A stretch of DNA of 37,350 nt from Verrucomicrobiales bacterium (GTDB lineage Bacteria > Verrucomicrobiota > Verrucomicrobiia > Verrucomicrobiales > DEV007). The DNA lies in assembly GCA_029213195.1 (NCBI GenBank), contig JARGNI010000035.1, forward strand, positions 21,738-59,087, read 5' to 3'. Position numbers and translations under genes: made by a program. Of this stretch, positions 8,183-16,158 are shown piece after piece (positions within the stretch are counted from its first letter, which is position 1; every line of letters starts with the position of its first letter). The notes beneath the pieces are model-generated. The model was not told where the DNA came from and made no database searches. It worked only from the letters and a program-made list of their open reading frames with translations.

Positions 8183-8713
8183 ATGCACTCAAGCGCTCCC
8201 CCCTCATCCAGTGAAACCGTCCTCGCGGCTTTCCTACAGAAAGACGCAGAGGATCTCAGAGCTTTCGCAAGGCCGATTTGGGAGAAAGCCTACTCCGAAA
8301 TCATCTCGACCGAGCAGATCGATTACATGCTCTCAAAGGGATACAGCGCGGAAACTCTTCTCCGCGAAATGTCGGAACAGGGAGTCATGTATCGCTGGAT
8401 CCAGAAAAATTCGCGTAGAGCGGGATTTCTCGCCTGCGAACCGGATCTTCGGCAATCCTCGGCGTTCCTCCACAAATTCTATGTCGAGCCCTCGTTCTGG
8501 GGAAAGGGTTTGGCGCATCTTGCGATGGAAGAACTCGTTCCCGAGCTGAGTTGTGACGGCATCCAAACACTTCATCTCCGCGTCAATCGAGAGAATCAAC
8601 GCGCGATCCGCTTCTACGAGTCCTGTGGATTTGGCATCGATGGTGAAGACTGCCTGCCAATTGGAAATGGCTTTGTGATGGATGACTATCTCATGTCCCG
8701 ATCCCTCCATTGA
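8183..8713 (+). CDS. GNAT family N-acetyltransferase
   Basis: At 176 residues this has the GNAT layout. Acetyl-CoA-binding motif A is FWGKGLAHLAM, preceded by the strand Phe-Tyr-Val-Glu-Pro, and motif B contains Val-Asn-Arg-Glu-Asn-x-Arg-Ala-Ile-Arg-Phe-Tyr-Glu-Ser-Cys-Gly-Phe. It transfers acetyl from acetyl-CoA to an amine; the substrate cannot be told. ATG at 8183 is preferred over TTG at 8168 because AAAGGGA lies at a suitable distance upstream. It is divergent from the cytochrome c gene and may share a transcript with the cyclase gene 49 bases downstream. Confidence 0.85.
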   Translation: MHSSAPPSSSETVLAAFLQKDAEDLRAFARPIWEKAYSEIISTEQIDYMLSKGYSAETLLREMSEQGVMYRWIQKNSRRAGFLACEPDLRQSSAFLHKFYVEPSFWGKGLAHLAMEELVPELSCDGIQTLHLRVNRENQRAIRFYESCGFGIDGEDCLPIGNGFVMDDYLMSRSLH

Positions 8714-8762
8714 GCCCTTCTTTTTGTTGGTCACCTCGCCCCGCACACCTCACACTGCCAGC

Positions 8763-10466
8763 ATGCGACCGATCGCGGATACGAACGACATGATCAAGGA
8801 CCTCCGGGATAAACTGGATCCGGCTGCGGAGGCCCTCTGTCGGCTCATTCATCGCTTCCTCTCGGAAACCGACCTTTCCCAATGCGAGGCCCAGACGTCA
8901 GCGGATCTTGAGAAACTCGCAATCGAGGCAGACGCCTTCCGAGACGGGATCCGAGACTGGTTTTCTCTCGACGCATCCGATGACGAGGATGGTTCCGAGC
9001 AAATCCGACAAGCGAGACACGATGCCAGGAATTCGCTGAATCATCTCTTCGGGTTGGTGCAACTCATGCAGATGACCCCTCCGTCCCCTTCTTTTCTCGA
9101 CCGCGTCGAGCAGGTGGCTGCGGGACTCGAACACTGTCTTTCGCTGGTGGCCACCACGGCCTCGCCAGAAGATGTCGAAAAGCCGTCCCAGAGTACTTCT
9201 CACGACAATCCCTGTGAAGTGGCGGAGGAGACCGGTGCGATCCTGGTTGTCGACGATGACGCCGAAAATCGCGAGATTCTCAACCGGCTCCTCGTCCCCT
9301 GCGGATTCACGATCACGGAAGCAACTCATGGAAAAGAAGCGCTCCAGTTTCTCGAGGCCGAAGACTTCGATGCGGTTCTCCTCGACATCGAAATGCCGGA
9401 GATGAACGGTTTCGAGGTTCTCGAAGAGCTTCGAGAGAAAGGTACCCTCCGTCATACCCCAGTGATCGTGGTGACCGGTCTCCAGGAGGAGCAGGATGCC
9501 GTCCGCTGCATCGAGATTGGCGCCGAGGACTTCCTCTCTCGTCCGATACGTCCCGCCCTGCTCATGGCTCGGCTCAGCGCCAGCCTTGAAAAAAAGAGAC
9601 TGCGGGAGAAAGTCTTCGAACAGCACTTCACTCCGGAACTCGCGAGAGAATTGGCCCGGAATCCGGACCCGATGAAAATGCAGGCCCGCGAGGCGGAGGT
9701 CAGCGTCCTCTTCTGCGACATCCGCGGATTCTCCACCATCAGCGAGCGTCTTGGCCCCACCCAGACGATCGATTGGCTGAGTGGGGTCATGGGAGAATTC
9801 TCCTCGATCGTGATCGAATACGGCGGGGTCCTGGTGGACTACACTGGAGATGAGCTCATGGCCATGTGGGGTGCCCCCAACGAGCAACTGGATCACGCAG
9901 CGCTCGCCTGCAAAGCCGGTCTCGATATTCTTGCTTCCCTCTCCGCTCTCAACGAAAAATGGCTCCCCGTCGTGGGAGGAGAAACCCGGGTCGGGATCGG
10001 GGTGAATACCGGGATCTCTCTCGTGGGCAATGTCGGCACTCACCGCAAGTTCAAGTATGGCCCCCTTGGAACGACGGTAAACCTCGCGAGCCGGGTGCAA
10101 GGGGCGACCAAGTATCTGAAGTCCCCACTGCTCATTACCGGAGAGACGGCCAAGCAGCTTCCCGACTCGTTTTCCTCTCGCCGGCTCTGCCAGGTCCGGG
10201 TGCAGAATATCCAGACCCCAGTGCATCTTCACGAGTTGAAACCACCCCATGCCGCCTCCGAATGGCCAGACCTGGCGAAAACCTATGAGGAAGCACTGGC
10301 CCACTTCGAGAAAACGAATTTTCGAAAGGCCTCCTCGGTCTTGAGCGATGCCCTGCTCCTCGCCCCCAATGATGGCCCCAGCCTCCAACTGATGTCGCGG
10401 GTCGTTGATGCGATGCTGAACGAAGGGGCAAACTTCACCCCGACCTGGACGCTGCCCGGAAAGTAG
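8763..10466 (+). CDS. receiver domain-class III adenylate/guanylate cyclase-like signalling protein
   Basis: The 567-residue cytoplasmic protein has four parts. Residues 75-130 resemble a histidine kinase dimerisation helix (ARHDARNSLNHL, His86) without an ATP-binding domain. Residues 158-275 are a response-regulator receiver with acidic residues 164-166 and phosphoacceptor Asp208; the usual conserved Lys is Arg260. Residues 308-490 are a class III cyclase domain with metal-binding Asp319 and Asp363, Asn440 and Arg444. The tail (500-567) is TPR-like. At the substrate-selecting positions I read Asp359 where Lys is usual and Gly433 where Asp or Thr is usual, so the product nucleotide is uncertain. 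Phosphorylation of the receiver presumably controls the cyclase. ATG at 8682 is an alternative start overlapping the acetyltransferase gene. Confidence 0.85.
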   Translation: MRPIADTNDMIKDLRDKLDPAAEALCRLIHRFLSETDLSQCEAQTSADLEKLAIEADAFRDGIRDWFSLDASDDEDGSEQIRQARHDARNSLNHLFGLVQLMQMTPPSPSFLDRVEQVAAGLEHCLSLVATTASPEDVEKPSQSTSHDNPCEVAEETGAILVVDDDAENREILNRLLVPCGFTITEATHGKEALQFLEAEDFDAVLLDIEMPEMNGFEVLEELREKGTLRHTPVIVVTGLQEEQDAVRCIEIGAEDFLSRPIRPALLMARLSASLEKKRLREKVFEQHFTPELARELARNPDPMKMQAREAEVSVLFCDIRGFSTISERLGPTQTIDWLSGVMGEFSSIVIEYGGVLVDYTGDELMAMWGAPNEQLDHAALACKAGLDILASLSALNEKWLPVVGGETRVGIGVNTGISLVGNVGTHRKFKYGPLGTTVNLASRVQGATKYLKSPLLITGETAKQLPDSFSSRRLCQVRVQNIQTPVHLHELKPPHAASEWPDLAKTYEEALAHFEKTNFRKASSVLSDALLLAPNDGPSLQLMSRVVDAMLNEGANFTPTWTLPGK

Positions 10467-10482
10467 ATCGGCTTTGCCTGGC

Positions 10483-11589
10483 TCACGGAGCAGACACGAC
10501 GGCCTGTTGCAGCCTTGCCATCATCGCCGCGAAATCCTCGAGATGGATCACGGCCTCGAGAATGGCCTTTCTTCCCGAATCCTCATCTTCACCGAGAATG
10601 GCCTGGTCGAAGGGCACCGGGATCTCGTCGATGGCAGCTCGAGCAGATTGGATTTTCTGATCAAACTCTTCCACCTCTTTGAGAAACAAGGCTCGTACGA
10701 GGGCGCGAACCCCATTCCCGACGAGGAAGTCCCCATCGAGAGTCCGATAGCGCCCGCGATAGACATTCTCCAAACCGAGCGCGTCATATTTCATGTCGAG
10801 GTGAGTCGTGTCGCTGAAGCAACTGTGCTCGTCTTCCTGGTCCTGGGTATCCCACGCCACGAGGAGGCGCTCCCCTGCCAGTTCTTTTCCACTCATTGCA
10901 TGGAGGCCATAGATCAGGTCCCTTGCCGCCTCCCGGGGAGGCAAGGCCTCGAACTGGGCTCGGAAATTCTTCTCGTCATCGGGAGCCCAGGCCTCCACTA
11001 GCGATCGAAGATGACCGGCAAGCGATTCTCCACACGCAAGAAGATAGGTCCCGCGTCGATCGGCATGAAGAGCCGTCGTATAGTCGGAAAAAGGTCGTTC
11101 TCCCGGACCTTCGGCGCTGAAATCCTGGCCCCACAGCAGAAACTCGATCGCGTGAAAACCCGAGGTGATCGCCGTCTCTCCGGCTCGCTCATTCATGCGC
11201 TCGATCAGCTCTCGCGTGATCGTCGGGAAAGTCTTCGGATCGTTGATGATTCCGGCGTTGGGAGCACCCGCTACCCCATCAATGTGATATTCATCGATCG
11301 GCCACCCATTGATCATCGGCTCGGGACCATCGGCATCATCGATCGGCCCGGCATAGAACCGAAATGCCTCGGTCTGCAGATAGGGAATCCGCGCCGCGAT
11401 CCAAGCCTCTTTGGCGGCAGCAAGTGACCCCTCCGTAGGTGCCTCGACAAACTCTCCCAGCGCCTTCGAGAGCTTTTCGGCTTCGCGGAGGGAATCCTGG
11501 TAGGTCGCGTGGACAATGCGTCCGTAGTGAGCGACAACCGCCCGAGCGACCTGGTCAGTCGAATTCGCAGGGCTGGCTACGGTTTTTTT
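10483..11589 (-). CDS. imelysin-family protein, start unresolved (possibly disrupted or frameshift-expressed)
   Basis: The frame is open for 368 codons from 11589, just after an in-frame TAA at 11590-11592. It matches the imelysin/ICMP family, periplasmic proteins often tied to iron acquisition: KEAWIAARIPYLQTEAFRFY near the N-terminus, the Gly-x-His-x-x-Glu motif (GFHAIEFLLWGQD), and EDEHSCFSDTTH further on. The domain begins about 13 codons after the TAA, yet no ATG, GTG or TTG precedes it; the first ATG (11316) would remove about 90 conserved residues. No signal peptide exists. The upstream sulfatase ends in a run of nine A's in the -1 relation to this frame, so slippage, a sequencing error or a 5' deletion are the options. 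Confidence 0.75.
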   Translation of the reverse strand, partial: KKTVASPANSTDQVARAVVAHYGRIVHATYQDSLREAEKLSKALGEFVEAPTEGSLAAAKEAWIAARIPYLQTEAFRFYAGPIDDADGPEPMINGWPIDEYHIDGVAGAPNAGIINDPKTFPTITRELIERMNERAGETAITSGFHAIEFLLWGQDFSAEGPGERPFSDYTTALHADRRGTYLLACGESLAGHLRSLVEAWAPDDEKNFRAQFEALPPREAARDLIYGLHAMSGKELAGERLLVAWDTQDQEDEHSCFSDTTHLDMKYDALGLENVYRGRYRTLDGDFLVGNGVRALVRALFLKEVEEFDQKIQSARAAIDEIPVPFDQAILGEDEDSGRKAILEAVIHLEDFAAMMARLQQAVVSAP

Positions 11590-12986
11590 TTACCCTTGGC
11601 CTTCGGCTTTCCAAAGGTCCAGTTGGGAGAAGGGGTGTGGGCTTCTTTGAAGATCTCCCGAGCTCGCTCCACGAGTTCGGGCTGGGATTCGGCGAGATTG
11701 TTCTCTTCCCTCAAATCTTCCGACAGGTTGTAGATCTCGATGGGCGCGTTCGGATTCTGGTTGATGCCCGTCTGGATGGCCTTCCAGTCTCCCCAGCGGG
11801 CCGCCTTCTTTCCACCTTTCTCGTAGAACTCCCAGTAGAGATACTCGTGCTCCTCCTGAGCGCCCTCTTCAAGAAGGGTCGGAACAAACGAAATCCCATC
11901 GATGGGAACCGTCACCTCGACACCCGCCAGCTCACAAACGGTAGGCAGGATATCCCAATGTGCCGAGGCCAGCTCGGTAACCCTGCCCGCCTCGATCTTG
12001 CCTGGCCAGCGAGCGAGCATGGGAGCTCGGATCCCTCCCTCGGTAAGGTCTCGCTTGTAGCCACGGAATGGGCCATAGCTTCCGAAAAAGTCGGGGACAT
12101 GTCCGCCCTCCTTGTGAGGTCCATTGTCGGAACTGAACATGACCAGGGTATTCTCGTCGATTCCCAGTTCATCGAGCAGGCCGAGGAGATCTCCCATCCC
12201 CTCATCCAGCATCGTCATCATCCCGGCAAAGGCAGCGGCAGGGTTGTCGAACTCGGTTCCTGCATAGCGACCGATTTTCCCCTCGAACTGGGGGAACTTC
12301 TTTCTCCAGGGAGCCGCATAGTCTTCCGGCACATGCATCGCCGCATGGGGGATCGTGATGGGGAGATAGATGAAGAAGGGGTTCTCTTGATTCTCTCGAA
12401 TGAACTTGAGCGTCTCATCCATGATCAGCGGATGAGTGTAGGTCTTGCCATCGAGCTCGATTTTCTCGCGGTTCTTCCAAAGATGCTTCGGGTAGTAGGT
12501 GTGGGCCTGTCTCTGGCAGTTGTAACCGAAAAATACATCGAAGTGCTCCACCGGATCACTCGCCGATCCGGGTGCTCCGAGCCCCCATTTTCCAAACGCT
12601 CCCGTCTTGTATCCCGCCTTGGACAGCAGCCGGGGAATCGTGACGATGTCTTCCGGCATCGGGGCCTGCCCCTCGGGCTGAACCTCTCGATTTCCGCGGA
12701 CATAGGCTTTTCCGGTATGAACCCCCGTCATGAGGACACATCGCGTCGGCGCACAGACGGTGCTTCCGGAATAGTGATCGGTAAATTTAAGCCCTTCACT
12801 CGCGAGACGATCGATGTTCGGGGTCGCGAATTTGGTTTGCCCATAGCAGCCCAGATCGCCATAACCGGCGTCATCGAGCAGCACATAAATGATGTTCGGC
12901 TTATCGGCGGAGACCGCAGAGGTCACTCCGCCGACTAGAAGAAGTGCGGTGAGAAAAGAGAAGACGAAGCGTCGAAAACAGATCAT
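11577..12986 (-). CDS. secreted arylsulfatase-type sulfatase
   Basis: The 469-residue enzyme hydrolyses sulfate esters in the periplasm or outside the cell. A signal peptide ends near Ala27. The formylglycine motif CAPTR (Cys78 to Arg82) is intact and needs an FGE-type maturase encoded elsewhere. Metal ligands are visible as Asp38-Asp39 in LLDDAGYGD and in SSDNGPHKEGG. Such sulfatases are abundant in Verrucomicrobiota and Planctomycetota that degrade sulfated polysaccharides; the substrate cannot be read from sequence. ATG at 12986 starts the signal peptide cleanly, whereas TTG at 13007 would add seven polar residues. The C-terminus ends in Lys-Lys-Lys-Pro, encoded by an A9 run that bears on the downstream imelysin frame. 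Confidence 0.93.
   Translation of the reverse strand: MICFRRFVFSFLTALLLVGGVTSAVSADKPNIIYVLLDDAGYGDLGCYGQTKFATPNIDRLASEGLKFTDHYSGSTVCAPTRCVLMTGVHTGKAYVRGNREVQPEGQAPMPEDIVTIPRLLSKAGYKTGAFGKWGLGAPGSASDPVEHFDVFFGYNCQRQAHTYYPKHLWKNREKIELDGKTYTHPLIMDETLKFIRENQENPFFIYLPITIPHAAMHVPEDYAAPWRKKFPQFEGKIGRYAGTEFDNPAAAFAGMMTMLDEGMGDLLGLLDELGIDENTLVMFSSDNGPHKEGGHVPDFFGSYGPFRGYKRDLTEGGIRAPMLARWPGKIEAGRVTELASAHWDILPTVCELAGVEVTVPIDGISFVPTLLEEGAQEEHEYLYWEFYEKGGKKAARWGDWKAIQTGINQNPNAPIEIYNLSEDLREENNLAESQPELVERAREIFKEAHTPSPNWTFGKPKAKGKKKP
11583..11591 (-). other. A9 homopolymer (possible slippery site) at the sulfatase-imelysin junction
   Basis: Nine T's on the plus strand are nine A's in the minus-strand transcript. 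In the sulfatase frame they read as three Lys codons followed by CCG TAG. A slip back of one base, or one added A in the RNA, enters the imelysin frame. One A fewer would open an upstream TTG for imelysin. Confidence 0.5.
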
Positions 12987-13052
12987 CCGAGACTCTCGTT
13001 GGGACAAGAGGACTCGTCAACGCGAAGACGACCACGCGAATGTGGAAGAGGA

Positions 13053-14108
13053 TCAGTTTCCACCCACCGACACCGCGACCTTGCTGGCGAGGTCTGCGAA
13101 AGCTGCCGAAACCGAGTTCTCTCCGGGGTCTGTCGTGGCGACGGGATTTCCTCGGTCGGCTCGATCTCTCGTTGGGACATCGAGGGGGATTTGCCCAAGG
13201 AGAGGAACCCCCTGCTTCTCGGCTTCCTTCTCTCCTCCGCCTTCTCCGAAAATGAAGTATTTCTTCCCGTGATCGCACTCGAACCAGGCCATGTTTTCGA
13301 CGATCCCGGCGATGGGCACATTGACCTTCTTGAACATGCCGATTCCCTTTCTCGCATCGATCAGGGCCACTTCCTGGGGCGTCGTCACGATGACCGAGGC
13401 GTCGACCGACACCGTCTGCACGATGGTGAGCTGGATATCACCTGTCCCGGGAGGCAGATCGAGAACGAGGTAATCGAGATCTCCCCAGAGGCATTGGCGA
13501 AGAAACTGTTGGGTGTAGCGGGTTGCAAGAGGACCACGGACGATGACGGGAGAATCCTCACTGAGAAGGAAACCCATCGAGATTGCCTTGATGCCGTGGG
13601 CCTCGATCGGAACGATCTCATTCTGTTCCGTAGCCATCGGCTGCTGATCTTCGGCACCCAGCATGAGAGCTACGCTTGGTCCATAAAGATCGCAGTCACA
13701 GAGCCCGACCGAGGCACCCGTCTTGCTCAATGCGATGGCGAGGTTCGTCGCGACCGTCGACTTTCCGACCCCGCCTTTGCCACTGGCAACGGCAATGATC
13801 TTTTTGACGCCGGGGATACTGGACTGACCCGCGGCAGGATTTCCTCCCGTGACCGGCTCGGGTGGGTCTTGAATATCGAAATCGACGTTCACTTTTCCAA
13901 TCCCGGGGATCGCGCTCAGGGTGCTTTCCACTCCTTCGTGGATCTGTCTCGGGATATTCGGATCCCGCGTTGCGATACTGAGCTTGACCACGACATCACT
14001 GCCGTCGGTCTCCACCGCCTTCACCAATCCAAACGACACAATGTCTCGGCTGAATCCCGGATAGTGAACTTCTCCCAATTTTTCGCGGATCAAACTCTCA
14101 GTAATCAT
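13053..14108 (-). CDS. mrp: Mrp/ApbC/NBP35-family Fe-S cluster carrier ATPase
   Basis: The 351-residue protein is a cytoplasmic P-loop scaffold that carries Fe-S clusters to target proteins. Residues 1-80 are the MIP18/DUF59 domain, followed by a Gly/Pro linker and the deviant Walker A motif SGKGGVGKS at about 109-117. Asp-Leu-Pro-Pro-Gly-Thr-Gly-Asp (217-224) is the Walker B and switch region. At the place where most Mrp proteins have Cys-x-x-Cys, this one has Cys278-Asp-His-Gly, so the second cysteine is missing. The cluster would need another ligand or a different dimer geometry. It sits between the Opp-like operon and the sulfatase on the same strand; the 215-base gap upstream shows no clear promoter. 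Confidence 0.92.
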   Translation of the reverse strand: MITESLIREKLGEVHYPGFSRDIVSFGLVKAVETDGSDVVVKLSIATRDPNIPRQIHEGVESTLSAIPGIGKVNVDFDIQDPPEPVTGGNPAAGQSSIPGVKKIIAVASGKGGVGKSTVATNLAIALSKTGASVGLCDCDLYGPSVALMLGAEDQQPMATEQNEIVPIEAHGIKAISMGFLLSEDSPVIVRGPLATRYTQQFLRQCLWGDLDYLVLDLPPGTGDIQLTIVQTVSVDASVIVTTPQEVALIDARKGIGMFKKVNVPIAGIVENMAWFECDHGKKYFIFGEGGGEKEAEKQGVPLLGQIPLDVPTRDRADRGNPVATTDPGENSVSAAFADLASKVAVSVGGN

Positions 14109-14323
14109 TTGCAGTCTTAGTCTTTGTTGTCAGAAACACGGAACGAGGGGGATTTCCACCTATTTCCTTGTCCCCGTTCTCAAATCTCACGGAGGATGGA
14201 CTCGCAAATTCCCTCGGGAAACGCTCCGCATGCGTTGCACGATACGGATCCAGAGTCATCTCGGAGGCATCCGCGAGACTCCTGCATGCCAGGGCCATCC
14301 TGTTTCTCTTTCAGATTCTTCCC

Positions 14324-15253
14324 TCAAGAATCCAATGTCGCGACCCCACCACGAACCGCATTCTCGGCCTCCGCAATGGCTTCTCTCGAAATTCCTCCCA
14401 GCTTTCTCGGCAGGTCGAGAATGGCAGGAGAACATTCGAGAAACTCCTCCGTATACTGGAACTTCGGTTTTGCAATCACCTCGGCAGGGTCCCCTTTCTC
14501 AAGGATTCCTCCCTCGTAGAAAATCGCGACCTGATCCGCAAATTCCTCGACCCCTCGCAGCTTCCCCGAGGTGAAAAGCACCGAGAGATTTTCTTCTTTC
14601 TGAAGATGCACCAACATCTCGAGAAACTGCCTCTCCGTCACTGCGTCAAATTCCAACGTCACCCAGTCGCAGACCAGGAGATCCACCTCAGCGAGGAGGA
14701 CACGCAGCAGAAGCAGTCGTGCGATGTCGCGCATCGAAAGATCCCGAACTGGTGCTTCGAGCAAATGCTCCGGTTCGATGCACCCGACTCGATACAGTTT
14801 CTCGTGGAGATCTTGGGTGCCCAATCGAGAGATCGGGATTCCCCTGGCCGAGGCAAAGTCCCGGAGATTCTGTGCCACCGAGCGCTTCTCGGAAAAGGTC
14901 GCGAGAGCAGGTCTACCCATGTAGAGCGCCTTCGATCGGCAGAGGTTTCGTCGCCGTCGACGGGAAAGGGCAAAGAGAACTTCTCCGTCGAGAATTATTT
15001 CTCCGGACAGTACCTTCGCGCCCGGGACCGAACCTGCCGCCACCCAGCGGCAGAACATGGAAACGCCTGAACCCTGCTCCCCGGCGAGCACGAGGATCTC
15101 CCCACGCGCCAGATCGAGAGAAACCTGACGCAGACAAACTTCTTCATCTTCGTAACGACGAGTTCTCTCCACCGTAAAGTTTTCGACGGAGAGCAGGATA
15201 CCCGTTTCCGACTCGCGGGAACCGGTCTCGGGAGGGACGGATTCGGCATTCAT
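14324..15253 (-). CDS. degenerate OppD/DppD-like ABC ATPase homologue lacking catalytic motifs
   Basis: This 309-residue protein aligns along its whole length with peptide-importer ATPases (OppD/DppD) but has lost every ATPase motif I could check. Walker A reads GEQGSGVSM with Val64 for Lys. The Q-loop Gln is Gly113. The signature LSGGMR reads DLSMR (171-175), lacking the two glycines. Walker B keeps Asp196, but the catalytic Glu is Trp197. The H-loop His is Ser229. The frame is intact with no premature stop, and its start overlaps the permease stop (ATGA), so translation appears maintained. ATP hydrolysis is very unlikely; a structural or regulatory role is inferred. No second ATPase gene follows. 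Confidence 0.85.
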   Translation of the reverse strand: MNAESVPPETGSRESETGILLSVENFTVERTRRYEDEEVCLRQVSLDLARGEILVLAGEQGSGVSMFCRWVAAGSVPGAKVLSGEIILDGEVLFALSRRRRRNLCRSKALYMGRPALATFSEKRSVAQNLRDFASARGIPISRLGTQDLHEKLYRVGCIEPEHLLEAPVRDLSMRDIARLLLLRVLLAEVDLLVCDWVTLEFDAVTERQFLEMLVHLQKEENLSVLFTSGKLRGVEEFADQVAIFYEGGILEKGDPAEVIAKPKFQYTEEFLECSPAILDLPRKLGGISREAIAEAENAVRGGVATLDS

Positions 15254-16158
15254 AGAAAATCGGGGGTTGTGCCTCCCCGCAGCAGGAAATTCGTGACACG
15301 GCCCAGGACCGAGAAGAGGAGGACGATGACACCCGCAAAAAGCCCCGGATAGATCGTCACCCAGGGCGCTTCCAAGAGAGAGCTGGTTCCAGAGGCAACA
15401 AGAACCCCGCAACTCAAGGAACCACCGGTGAATCCGAGAAAGGCCAGAGCCATCTCGGCCAGGATGACCACGGGAAGTAGCGTCGCTACGAGCCCGATGA
15501 GCCGACGGGAGATGACTGGGATCGATCGGGACTTGATGATTCGAGGTCGATGCAGTCCGAGAACCTCTCCCGATATGCGATCGGGTCGACGGTCCTCCTT
15601 CTCAAACCACTCGGCAATCGTCTCGCTGCTATACAAACCAACGACGAGGATGAAAGAGAGAAACAGCAATACCGGTCCGGCACCGCTGCCCCCGAGAACG
15701 ATGCAAAACACCATCATCGCGGGAAGGAGGCGAAGAAATCGGGATACGCTCCGCAAGAGGGTGAAACGGTCCCTGACATGCGCCCCAAATCGACTCCCCC
15801 CATCGAAGACGAAGAGCAGCGAAATGAGAAACCCCAGCAAAACTCCAAGAGTCGAGACCACTACCGCAAACGCACTGCCCTGCGCCATGGCAGCACGACT
15901 CAACACATAGAGATCCGTGCCATCTGCGGTCGTTCCAAAACGATGATCGGCATCCGGGGCCTCCCAGACGGGGCTCTCCGGCAGGGCCGAAAAATCGATC
16001 GGTCGCCCTTGCATCTCCTCGTAGGTTCCGGAGAACAGCCAGGAAAAGAGCAGCCCATAAGCCATGGCCAGGACAATGGCAAATCGAGCCTGCCAGAGCC
16101 GGGCACGGACGAGGGAGTAACCCTTCTTGATCTTCGAAGGTTTTCGATTCTGCATCAT
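15250..16158 (-). CDS. diverged OppC/DppC-like permease subunit
   Basis: The 302-residue membrane protein resembles OppC in order. There is an N-terminal helix (about 25-45), a periplasmic segment with His-Arg-Phe-Gly-Thr that replaces the usual His-x-Leu-Gly-Thr-Asp, then about five helices. A remnant of the ALSFLGLG motif is visible as ALAFLGFTGG. The cytoplasmic EAA coupling region, normally Glu-Ala-Ala-x3-Gly with a basic tail, reads EVLGLHRPRIIKSRSI and is much altered. It overlaps both neighbours by ATGA. The protein probably still forms a membrane complex with the gene upstream, but whether it forms a transport path is unknown. ATG at 16158 was chosen for the overlap. Confidence 0.8.
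   Translation of the reverse strand: MMQNRKPSKIKKGYSLVRARLWQARFAIVLAMAYGLLFSWLFSGTYEEMQGRPIDFSALPESPVWEAPDADHRFGTTADGTDLYVLSRAAMAQGSAFAVVVSTLGVLLGFLISLLFVFDGGSRFGAHVRDRFTLLRSVSRFLRLLPAMMVFCIVLGGSGAGPVLLFLSFILVVGLYSSETIAEWFEKEDRRPDRISGEVLGLHRPRIIKSRSIPVISRRLIGLVATLLPVVILAEMALAFLGFTGGSLSCGVLVASGTSSLLEAPWVTIYPGLFAGVIVLLFSVLGRVTNFLLRGGTTPDFL

Noticed and set aside
10483-11316. ATG at 11316 as the imelysin start
   Set aside because: It removes about 90 residues that clearly match the family, including the conserved Gln-Thr-Glu-x-Phe-Arg-Phe-Tyr region.
14098-14298. 66-codon open frame on the minus strand between the pseudo-ATPase and mrp
   Set aside because: No signal, motif or ribosome site, and its composition looks like non-coding sequence; it overlaps the mrp start.
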